In this document: one piece after another, positions 12,905 through 22,399 of the stretch
Position numbering within the stretch: position 1 is the stretch's first letter
How the letters are laid out: the number at the start of each line of letters is the position of its first letter
NCBI RefSeq assembly: GCF_026210795.1
Contig: NC_089434.1
Coordinates: forward strand, 1,240,001-1,304,000
Length of the DNA stretch: 64,000 nucleotides
Origin: Rhizophagus irregularis
Lineage: Eukaryota > Glomeromycota > Glomeromycetes > Glomerales > Glomeraceae
Direction: 5' to 3'
Translations under genes and position numbers: made by a program
The notes under the pieces: model-generated
What the model was told of the DNA's origin: nothing
Databases searched by the model: none
What the model saw: the letters and a program-made list of their open reading frames with translations, nothing else

Positions 12905-13390
12905 TTGCCATTCATTGAATTTATTCGTAGCTCGTTAAATGCTTGACAAGCTGTGGTCTAATATATTAAATACTTGTTTATTTTATTACTTTAAATATTC
13001 AATTAAAAAGAATTTATATTTTTTAAAATAAATTACCTTCAAACATTGGTTATTTGATTTATTATCCAATCAAAAAGCAAAAAAATCAATTTATTTGATA
13101 TGTATAAAAATTTACGGTACATTATAATTTTTTTGTGGTTTGCTTGCAATTTGTAATTTTTTGATTTTTTGGCATCATAACAGTGCTTTGATCAAATAAA
13201 AGTACGCCTTTTACTTCAGTAATTATTTGTTATCAAATATTTTATTTTATTTAATAAAATAATCAACTACGCCATATTGTTCCTCAATTTAATTGGATAA
13301 ATGTCACATGCTTACTAGTGGCGCTGACACTAATTGTAAATTCTTGCCTGCACTATGATTTTTCGGGTTTGGCGAACGAGTTCGAGTATA
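12905..13390. repeat. Dispersed repeat, copy 1, upstream of the Crinkler relic
   Basis: Related segments occur at about 19860-20180, 46480-46600 and 60660-61170. The common core includes AATTGGATAAATGTCACATG (13291-13310 here) preceded by ACTACGCCA-type sequence. Here and at 61.1 kb it is followed by CTGCACTATG.TTTTC.GGTTTGG. It may be an old promoter region carried along with duplicated genes, or a mobile-element remnant. Confidence 0.5.
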
Positions 13391-13621
13391 TATACCTTGA
13401 GAATTCGTTGGAGAATCAAAATCTAATCATTTTTTTCGTGTACTGATAAATTACTTTTTTTACTATGCTTATTAATTTTTTTGCTGTATTATGTCATAAT
13501 AAGCCACCAAAAGTTCACGATGTATTCAGAAAAGTATATAAAATATATATACCTTCAAACTTTATTATACTGTAAGTTCGCTTAAACTTTCTCTTAAATA
13601 CTTTATCACTTTTATAGCAAT

Positions 13622-15400
13622 ATGGTAATCGAAATGGAAAAGTCGTACAATTGTTTACTTCTAGGAAACAATAACATTTTATTTCCGCTTGCCATTTTCA
13701 AAGATGAAGTTGGAAAGTTCGTCAAGTTTGTTCAACAAAAAATCTTCTTAACCAAATTAACAGTTTACTTCTCAGGGATCATCTTTGTAGAGAGAAAAAA
13801 GTTGCTAATTCCGACAATATGATTCTTTGGAAAACGAATAACGTCAAGATGAGTGATATTAAAGATCGAAATATTTCTACTGAAGACGATGTTAAAAATG
13901 AACTTAATGGGAAGAAATGGAATTTAATTCACTGTTTAGAAGATATTTTAAAGAATTGAAAGATGATAGTCAAGATAAAGAAGATGATGAATTCGCAGAG
14001 ATCGCCACCATCAACCCCGTCATTGTCGCCACTGTAAGTATCTCCCAACGTTTTAACTCTTGAACAAGAAATTTGCAGTAACAAAATATCGATTTGGTCT
14101 TGATCTCTTTTTTTCTCGTTAAAGAGGTCCCTTCCAGCAAGGCGTTCCACGAGGTACAGTATCCGCAGTTAAATTACTTAAGTGTTGGTTTTAGTTACGT
14201 ATCCTAACCCGCCACTATTCACACATATATATGCTGATTGGAGTAATTCTGATTCAGTTTACAACTGGATGAAAATTTTGAAGCGTTCCAGTGAAATCGC
14301 GACACCCAAGATATATTTTTGTTTTCAACCTGTTGTCGCCTCCTCTGTTTCTGATTGCTAATTTATGTATATTATCAATTAGTGGATTCGTATGGTGCTA
14401 AGTTTCCTTTACAGGGTAGAGACGAAACAATGAGAGTATTATTTAATGGTAATGGAGCACGGGAAGGGTTGAAGGGATGTGCCAAAGATTTGAAAACCGT
14501 AAGAAGAAAGTTCGAAACATCCACCCTATCTCTCTATTGGCAAATGGACCAGGAACTAGAAAGAGCCGATTCCTCCAAGAAATTCCAACTTTATTACGCG
14601 AGCATGCTGAAAATTATACGAATGACGATGAACTCTTGGATAGGATCAAATATAGGATGTATGCTATAAATGTTACCTTTGGTAACGGTACTCCAGCATC
14701 AGAGGAAGATACATCTATAGGACAAATATCGGTTGTGTTGCAAATACTCTACGAAAATTTTATCTCCGGAACTTTAGGCTATGGAGAATTCTTGGAGAAG
14801 TGTAGTTCGGTAAAAAAGCTCAAAATTGAAATGTACTCAATATATTGTTCTCAAAGATGTTATAAATAGTGATAAGGATGAAAATAGTTTTATTAAACTT
14901 GTCATCCTTGGAATTGATGAATTAAACATTTTGCACAATAAGAGGGTCATAACAATCCAGTTCGTGAAATTGTGCGTGCTGTTGATGGATTAAGTTGCCT
15001 GGTTCCAGAATATTCTATGTGCCGATCTTTGCTGGAACAATTCAAGGTCTCTTGAAGAAATGTCAGAGAATAAAAATACCGTTATATACCAATTCACCTT
15101 CTTCAGGATCAGGAGGTTCGGAAAATTAGCGAATTTTGTTGCCCGTTCTGAACGTAATCATGATCTAGATCACATCTAGAGCGGTACTTTTCGTCGTTGC
15201 ATTAGTGACTTTGGTGGTCAAGTTCGGGCTCTAGAAATTTTCTATGAATATTTGTTGAACGTGGAACAAATAATGTGGATTACATACATTGTGTGTCACA
15301 ACTGTCACATGTCAAGGAAGAACTTATGGATCCTTTCATTCATTCAGGAAAATAAGCAGATCGAACATGTATTCGCATAGGTGTAACCGTGATCAAAAAT
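13622..15400 (+). pseudogene. Broken Crinkler-type gene with P-loop NTPase domain
   Basis: The first exon (ATG at 13622, CLLLGNNN) and the sequence after a likely 50-base intron (13726-13775, GTTTGTT...TTCTCAG) give a Crinkler-type N-terminus, with MILWKTN and then TEDDVKNELNGKKW. A one-base shift near 13955 breaks the frame. A further intron-like GTAAGT...TTTGCAG lies at 14034-14078. Downstream, in changing frames, are a P-loop-like NGPGTRKSRFLQE (14543-14581, with Arg where the loop normally has Gly), INVTFGNGTP, KLVILGIDELN (about 14900), VPIFAGTIQG (about 15020) and FRRCISDFGGQVRALEIF (about 15190-15245). This order matches fungal Crinkler proteins with a STAND/AAA-like NTPase. Several frameshifts and stops make it non-functional. 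Crinklers are described as secreted or host-directed proteins; no clear signal peptide is visible here. Confidence 0.7.
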
Positions 15401-15445
15401 CACATGTTCGTGAACAATTATTACTTTTGCCAAGAAAAAATTTTT

Positions 15446-15460
15446 ATCAAAATAAATAAA
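15446..15460. repeat. Left copy of putative target-site duplication
   Basis: ATCAAAATAAATAAA here recurs exactly at 18062-18076, just after an AATA-rich tail. A low-complexity match by chance is possible, but the TC within it makes the pair less trivial. Confidence 0.45.
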
Positions 15461-15566
15461 GAAAACTCTTTCCCCTTTTTTACGTTTTATTAATTTTCCG
15501 CAGTAAATATAGCAATTTTGCTTTGGTTATTTTTTCAGTTTTCTGTTGAAAACTAAAGGGATAGAG

Positions 15567-15599
15567 GCCCTGAGAGGGCGCCTCGGGCATAAGGCGAGG
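15567..15599 (+). promoter_or_regulatory. Twin GC-rich hairpins in the leader of the 685-aa ORF
   Basis: GCCCT-GAG-AGGGC (15567-15579) is followed at once by CCTCG-9 nt-CGAGG (15581-15599), 38 bases before the ATG. They stand out in a background of over 70 percent A+T. They may act as an RNA structure in a retroelement leader; the role is unknown. Confidence 0.45.
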
Positions 15600-15636
15600 T
15601 TTTTTGTTCAATATATACATTATATAAATATAGAAT

Positions 15637-17694
15637 ATGACCTCTTCTAACTTTATACACATAGACTTTGACGTCCCCATTTCGTACCCACATTTTACAA
15701 ATAGCAATACAGTCTCTACACCTATCAACCACAACAAAAGTGATAATAACATACGACATAATACATTTCCGACTTCTACTCCTAAATACATACCCCCGTA
15801 CTCGACTAACAGCCTTCGCAAAATTCCTTCCAAGACGCTTGAGAATAAAAAACCTTTGAAAATTTTTTTTTCAAAATTTCACGTGACTAACCCGAATCGG
15901 GCAGGATATAACAAGATCTATGAAATCAGACGATCAAGATGTTACTTTTTTGAGTTAAATGATCTTCCCCTTGACACCAATGAAATTAATTTAACGATTC
16001 ACACAAATGATTACCATGTGAAAAGTTCTCCAATTAGTTATTATAACACAAGCACAACGCCGAATGACAAATACAGAATTAGCTGTATGCTCACGCATTT
16101 TTTTTCCTCACAAAGAGTAATTCCACGACGTATTCAACAAAAATATTTTAATTTTATTCGAGATAAATTATTGGCTCGAAAAGATATCATCCGATCACGT
16201 GCTAATTCTCACACGTCACGAAATATTCATACTCGTACTTTTTTTAATTTTACATATAAGAAATATCGTTTTTATTTAGGATTATATATTCCCTGTCATC
16301 ATTTATCACCCACTCCTGGCATAGGTCCACGTCCAAGTAGTTGTGCGGTTCCTGCACCTTTTGTTATGTCAAAGTGTAGACGAGCATGTGTTATGCATCA
16401 ACACACGTTCTTCAAATCAAATTTATATCACAATATTCGAATTGATAATAATGATACTAGAATAATCAATGCTAGTGGTGTAGTAAACTCTAAACAATCA
16501 CATGGAAACTTGTTACATCAACGATGGAATAATCGAGTAAAGAAGAAAATTTATTCAAATAGATTGGGCATTTCCTATGATTCTTCCTATCATGCTCGTA
16601 ATGTTAGTTCAGTACTTAAACATAATAATACACATATGTATAGGAAACGTTTAGATAACTTCTCACCTAAATATAGTGATAATGACAAAACAAAAAAACG
16701 ACAAGAAACCCGGTTTGCGCGCCTTTGTAAACGTATCTTCAACAAACCTGAACATAATCGACGTAATACTACACGTCATCAATTAAACACAGCACGACGC
16801 TACAGATTCTTATTTCTTCCATCACAATATATTAACAAACCGATCAAACATTTGATATATACTCATGGTTTAGACTACCCAAACTATGGTTTTGTTACTC
16901 CTTACCGTATTGATCGAGAGGATAAGGAAAAAAAGTTAATATCAAGTATGACGTTTACGAATCCGCACTCACAGGAAGTCTATCATACAGTTGCACCATA
17001 TCGTCCATTCCCTGATATGTTCATTCCGCACAAATATAGGAATATTATACCTAAAGATCCGATCTATGACAATACTGGGAATTTTATTATTCCAGGATCA
17101 AGAGAATGGTTCACTTATATGCACAATCTACATCAATCAGGTACTATACCGATACCTATTCTTACAGGTCAAGTAACTCAATATGAATATTATGCAGAAC
17201 AAGCTGCCGAACATGATCGCATCGCTAAAATCGAACGTGACAAGGAAGAATCTAGTATACACATCAAGAAAAATTTTGGGACAACATATTTACGACATAT
17301 AGATCGTACTAGAGAAATTAATCGACTTTTTAACAAGTCTGAAGAATTTGATTTTAAGATGAAACATTTCACGTCTGATTTACGACAATTTGGATCTGAC
17401 AGGGATCACCGTGCCTATATCGATCATGAACTCAAGGAATTTAACGAACGCTATAAAGCCGATACTTATGGTAAAAGATATGTACTAGAATCAGAACTTT
17501 CCGATAATACCAAGGAACTTGAACGACGCCCTAATAAACGTAATCCTACGATGGTTCCTAATAATTTCTTCACAAGTCAAGAGAATAGATACAAACGAAG
17601 GTTAAACCCACCTGCAGAAGCGGATGACTCACCAGGAGCAGGTCCTTCAATGTTCAATAATTTACGTAGTTTACACGCCAAGTACCTTTTTTGA
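15637..17694 (+). CDS. Unrecognised 685-residue basic protein
   Basis: A long intact ORF with a distinctly higher GC content and more even codon use than the flanks. The protein is rich in Asn, His, Tyr, Arg and Lys. The N-terminal 90 residues are Ser/Thr/Asn/Pro-rich and probably disordered. Around residues 230-262 is a Cys/His cluster (SSCAVPAPFVMSKCRRAC, then MHQH) that might bind metal but does not match a standard zinc finger. Residues about 450-520 are Pro/Tyr-rich (VAPYRPFPDMFIPHKY). The last 160 residues are charged and likely helical, ending with DSPGAGPSMFNN. No catalytic motif, transmembrane helix or signal peptide is evident. Its setting inside a TSD-bounded, AATA-tailed unit suggests an ORF1/gag-like RNA-binding protein, but that is inference. 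The start is the first ATG; two leader hairpins lie just upstream. Confidence 0.6.
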   Translation: MTSSNFIHIDFDVPISYPHFTNSNTVSTPINHNKSDNNIRHNTFPTSTPKYIPPYSTNSLRKIPSKTLENKKPLKIFFSKFHVTNPNRAGYNKIYEIRRSRCYFFELNDLPLDTNEINLTIHTNDYHVKSSPISYYNTSTTPNDKYRISCMLTHFFSSQRVIPRRIQQKYFNFIRDKLLARKDIIRSRANSHTSRNIHTRTFFNFTYKKYRFYLGLYIPCHHLSPTPGIGPRPSSCAVPAPFVMSKCRRACVMHQHTFFKSNLYHNIRIDNNDTRIINASGVVNSKQSHGNLLHQRWNNRVKKKIYSNRLGISYDSSYHARNVSSVLKHNNTHMYRKRLDNFSPKYSDNDKTKKRQETRFARLCKRIFNKPEHNRRNTTRHQLNTARRYRFLFLPSQYINKPIKHLIYTHGLDYPNYGFVTPYRIDREDKEKKLISSMTFTNPHSQEVYHTVAPYRPFPDMFIPHKYRNIIPKDPIYDNTGNFIIPGSREWFTYMHNLHQSGTIPIPILTGQVTQYEYYAEQAAEHDRIAKIERDKEESSIHIKKNFGTTYLRHIDRTREINRLFNKSEEFDFKMKHFTSDLRQFGSDRDHRAYIDHELKEFNERYKADTYGKRYVLESELSDNTKELERRPNKRNPTMVPNNFFTSQENRYKRRLNPPAEADDSPGAGPSMFNNLRSLHAKYLF

Positions 17695-18076
17695 GTCAAA
17701 AATACCCTTTTATATAGTTTCTTTTCTTATAAATATATTGTACACATTTGTACCAGGTGATTTTAACAAACAAACAATTTAGAATAGTGTGAATCAATCC
17801 AACCATGACAGTATTTACGGTTGGCGACCTTCGGGTTGAAAGAAAAATACGGATCGTTTTTTTTTAATGATTGATTTGATATTTTAGCGTAGTCCTACTT
17901 TATCAAAGAGTACAGATCGAAGAGTGGGGTCCCGTAGGGGATGACGAACAAAGGTCTATACACATATATTAGCTTTAAGTATTTTCGAACTCTTTTTTTC
18001 TTCTATTTGTAATAGCCTGGGTTTTAACACTCTTTTAGTAATAAAATAAATAAATAAATAAATCAAAATAAATAAA

Positions 18077-20240
18077 TAAATACAGAGCTCGGGACTGCGT
18101 CCGTGATACATGGCGTCTATGATAATTACGGCTAATTATTTTTTTGGACGATAACCCTTTATTCTAACCCTCTTCCTTTCTGGCTCACATGCCCTATCTT
18201 TTAATAATATCAACAAACTTTGTTAGGTTAAAACTTTGTACATTTGCCACGTGATACTTATGCAATAACACAGAATTTCCTTTTATATAATTTTCTGTTG
18301 ATGTAAGAAATCCTCATAAATATTTAATAAATTCCTTTAACTTTGAGATCAGATTTTTCAATGATTATTTTTCAAGCACGTTTATAAATGACGTATAAGA
18401 ATATAATTATTGACTAGTTTTGAGATTTTAAGCTATTTACATTGCATATGGGATATACCTAACGCGTTGTTCCATATATCATCACAATTCTAAAATGGTG
18501 AAATAATGATCTTGATAACCGGTAATCCATAGGCAAATAACCAGAGAATTATGATAAAAAAAAAAACAAATAAAATGCTACGAAAATTAATTTTTTTTTT
18601 TTTTTGAGGAATTTGCCAAGACTTATTTATTTATTATAAAAGTGATACTTTGGGTGCGTAATAAAATGTTTATTTATAGGAACTACAAAATAATTATAAT
18701 CATAAATGGTATTAAATATTACTTGTAAATTCATAATTTCGTATAAATTTCCAAAAAGGAATAATTATATCGCGTGTGGCGAGTTTATTACGTAAATACG
18801 TAGGATTAATTACAATCTTTGATATATATACTGTATTATTGTGAATTTTGACAAATTTTCTTTTTTTTTAAAAAAAAAATATAATAAGTAAAAAATAATA
18901 AATCCCTTTAATTCGTTTATTAAATTATTTTATCAAATGCAAATTTGAATGCCAATATTGAAGGTAATTTATTCGATAGTGTTATCACGTTAATTAAAAT
19001 AAAAGGAGTTCTATAAAGAGAAGTATCATCAAGACTTTCGAACATGTCATGAAGGAAAGTCCATATTTCCATACTATTTAATGTTATATTTTCCGCCGCA
19101 GGTCAATACCATCATAATATGTAAAACAATTCAATATGCCAATTGACAACGAAGGAATTTTTGTAACAAGTGCATTCCGAGTAGGACAAATATGACAAAT
19201 ATATTTTCGATGATACGGAGTGACACGTTCCAGTAATTATTGTTATAACATGCACAGAATCCTACCATATAATGTTGAGAATATATTCAAAATTTTGGAT
19301 TTTAGAAATATATAATTAGTACAAAAGTATATATGATATATTAATATAATTTATTTACAACTTCTAATTCCCGTAACGAGTTTTTACGTAATTATTGTAA
19401 ATTCAGAATGTGCTTTTCTAACGTATTATTAAAGATCAGTTTCTCTCCTGTTTTATTAGATATTCGACTAAAGATTGATAAAATATATTAATGGAAGAAA
19501 AAGTTTATACTAACTACATTAAAGTTTATGTACATATTTAATTTTCACACCCTGAGTTACACACTCAGCAAGTTAAAGTCAAAAGAAAAGCCACGCGTTG
19601 CTCATATAAAAGAATTGTTTAAAATTATTTTAAATGGGAGACATGCGTAATGAATGAGGTGTAAAATATCGATTCACCCAATTTTTTAATATCGTACAAC
19701 GAAACTGTTCAAGTAAGAGTTAAATAGTGTTACGATTAATTATATTACTAAAAGTAGGTAATGATTTTCGAGGATAAGTGTACAATTCCATGTATTGATT
19801 CTACCTTACATAGTTTTAATAAGTAATTCCTATTACTTTTTTTTGAAAAGAAAAAGAATTTAAAAAAATTTACCTTCAAACATTTAGCTATTTGGTTTAT
19901 TAAAATCTTCGAAAAATCTATTAATTGATACGCTATTGATATTATCGTTCAGCTCTTTTTGAAGTATTTTGCTTTCCTTTAGTTAACTTGATTTTTCGGT
20001 ATATTGATACTTTGTTTAAATGAAAGTGCCTATCTACTTCAATAATTATTTGTTATCGATATTTTAATTTTATTTAATAAAATCATATATTCATATTACC
20101 TATTCGATATGTTCGACTACGCCACATTGTTCAAGTATTCTCAATTTAATTGGATAAATGACACATGCTTTCAGATCATGTGTTTTAACTACATGAGAAC
20201 GCGTGAAAAAATGGCCATTAAAATGTGTATAATTGTCAGT
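18077..20240. other. Kinase-unit flank and dispersed repeat copy, no gene
   Basis: AT-rich with long T and A runs near 18590 and 18870. The strings GACGTTTATAAATGACGTAT-like (18378-18397) and CCACGCGTTG (19591) resemble places near 51290 and 51530, so this is a diverged copy of the flank found beside kinases 3 and 4. The dispersed repeat lies at about 19860-20180, with its conserved core at 20143-20167. Confidence 0.4.
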
Positions 20241-20416
20241 CTTACCATTAAAATTAACATTTGATCCTTTTGTTTGTTGCACTGTTTCTTGTTTATATTA
20301 ATTGAAATAAATTACGTTTAATGAATATTTGCATTAATAAATAATATTAGCTTATTTACTTACCATCTTTTACTAGTAGATTTTTAAACATTTGGGATAA
20401 CTTTTTACAATTGGCT
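20241..20416 (-). pseudogene. Relic of kinase C-tail exons
   Basis: Two exon-like pieces match tail exons of kinase 1. Bases 20280-20246 encode QQTKGSNVNFN next to a GTAAGAC donor, like QQKKGSVNG in kinase 1. Bases 20414-20363 resemble the exon with KRLSKVFKRLQ and keep a GTAAGTAA donor. The kinase domain is absent, so this is a truncated array member. Its presence explains the 60-codon open frame here. Confidence 0.55.
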
Positions 20417-22317
20417 AAAATTTAAAATATGATTCATTATTTATTTATTCAATTATTTTTTTATAAATAAAAAGATAAATCAATTAATACTGTATATAGA
20501 TAATTCACCAACAATTGAATCTTTTTATTATATATTTCTAAAATTTACTTACCTATTATATTGTGGAATATTGAGTACTTTAAATGATTCTTGCGTATAA
20601 GTTGAAAAAATCACATGGGAATGGAAGTGTTGTGTCAAGATCATAAACATTTATCCTGATTAAAAAAATGTTTTTAGAATAAAAGAGATGGTTTGTGACA
20701 TCCAAAATATCAAATTCAAATACTTTTGTTCCGAATCTTTTTCTTAACTATCAAAATCACATGATAATCCTATTATGAGGTGAAATTAATTAAATTAATT
20801 AAAAATTTAATTTTTTCTTTTAAAAAAAAAAAGAATTTATTTTTTTCCATTACCCTTACCCAAATTATCATTCCATCTGAATATTTAGATGCACGTTGTT
20901 TCCATAATGGGACCTGAAAAAGTTTTTTATTATAAATTTTAATTTATTTTCAATTAAAAAAAAAATAAATCAATAAATAAAATAAAATTTTCTTTTTTTT
21001 TTACCGTAAGATATTCATTTGATATAAAACAACAAATTTATTTTTTATATCATCTAATTCTTTACATAAATGGTAAATATTTTCTTCACAATAACAAGAT
21101 GTATAAATTAATTTTTTATCAGAAAAGTCTGGTAAAATGTTTTTTAAAAACAAAAAATTTTTTTTTTTGTTTATAAAAAAATTATTCCTTTCATATTATA
21201 TTAATTAATTTAAAATGAAAATCACGTTTGTCTTAAAAATAGTCGATTTTATTTACATATGAATGTAAATATATCAATTTAAAATTTAAAATTAATAATA
21301 TTGGATGAAAGAATAAAGAATAGTTTGGTTATTAGGAATAAATGCGTTAAAATCCCGTATATTTTTAGTAATCGATTGAACAATAATATTAAATATAATT
21401 CTTTAAATTTCGAATAATGATGATGATATTAAAATAATTGTTAATTTTATAGCGATAATTTATTTACTTTTTATATATATAATGAAGAAATATGGTATAT
21501 AATAATATAAATATGTAATATTGAAATATTTGATTTTGAATTATTAGGTTGCAGAAGTTATCATAAATATTATTCAATATTTTTAAACCGATTTTTTCTT
21601 TGTAAAGTCACAGGATATCCCATTTACAATATAAATAGAACAACATTAAAAATTATTCTTGAAATTTTTGATTGCATATAAATTTATCATAAAAAATATT
21701 TATTAGCTATACTATTAACCCAGATTTGTTAGAATCCTTTTTAATTTAATGATTTATGAAATAAGTTGGGTATAACTAGTAATTCTTTTAACACGTCGAA
21801 ATTAACTCGTAGATTGTTTCACAATGACCAACTGATAATATATTTTAGGTACATCCTCTTACTTAAAGGAACAAGCATTCCTTTAGCAAAAAGAGAATTA
21901 TTATTCAAATAATTTGCGCTATTAGATTTCATGTATACAAAAATAATATAAATCTTCAACTCTAAATAATAACTTGAGCCCCAACACTGCTTTTAAGTAA
22001 TAACGACAACAATAATCCAAACATACTTCGTTACTTTGAACTTGTTTATCACTTTATCACAGCAATCAGGACAGCTTTAAATTAACACAATTTGATTAAC
22101 GACATATTAATTAGTTCATATATAGTTTCGACTCTATTAATTAAATTTCCATTACGTCACAACCTATTATCAATAAAAAAGTTATTTCGTAAATCAATGT
22201 GGTGAGGCGTCAACTTCTCATTTACATGTTGAAAAATATTGATTTAAATTTATTGGTAAGCTATAATATATAGTATATATATATAAATTATTTAATTTAC
22301 AAACTAAGGAACGCAAA
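20417..22317. other. Intergenic, no gene seen
   Basis: Very AT-rich spacer upstream of the tail relic and downstream of kinase 1. Only homopolymer and AT-microsatellite tracts are visible. Confidence 0.4.
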
Positions 22318-22354
22318 AAATATTTACTACTCTAGCCTTAGTGTTTAAATAATT
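22283..22354 (-). terminator. Conserved 3' flank hairpin of kinase 1
   Basis: On the coding strand, AATTATTTAAACACTAAGG opens the block and a partial complement (CTTAGTTTGTAAATTAAATA) closes it, with a conserved TAGAGTAGTAA-type core. Equivalent blocks follow kinase 2 (36962-37030), 3 (47382-47458), 4 (52672-52731) and the 62-kb relic (61620-61692). It lies 50-120 bases after the stop. A 3' UTR or polyadenylation role is inferred from position. Confidence 0.5.
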
Positions 22355-22399
22355 CAAAATAACTAAAATATTCAATATCGCTTGTTTATAATTATTATT

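Larger units (their letters stand above)
15461..18061 (+). mobile_element. Putative LINE-like or non-autonomous retroelement
   Basis: About 2.6 kb bounded by a 15-bp direct repeat, with a GC-richer 5' leader containing two hairpins, one long ORF (15637-17694), a 3' region of about 370 bp with small GC-rich blocks (GGCGACCTTCGGGTT, GGGGTCCCGTAGGGG) and a terminal AATA-repeat tail at about 18041-18061. This layout fits target-primed retrotransposition. No reverse transcriptase or endonuclease motif is visible. It follows directly on the 3' end of the Crinkler relic. Alternative: a host gene whose flanks happen to share low-complexity sequence. Confidence 0.45.

Noticed and set aside
15480-15833. 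117-codon minus-strand ORF
   Set aside because: Antisense to the leader and start of the much longer 685-aa ORF.
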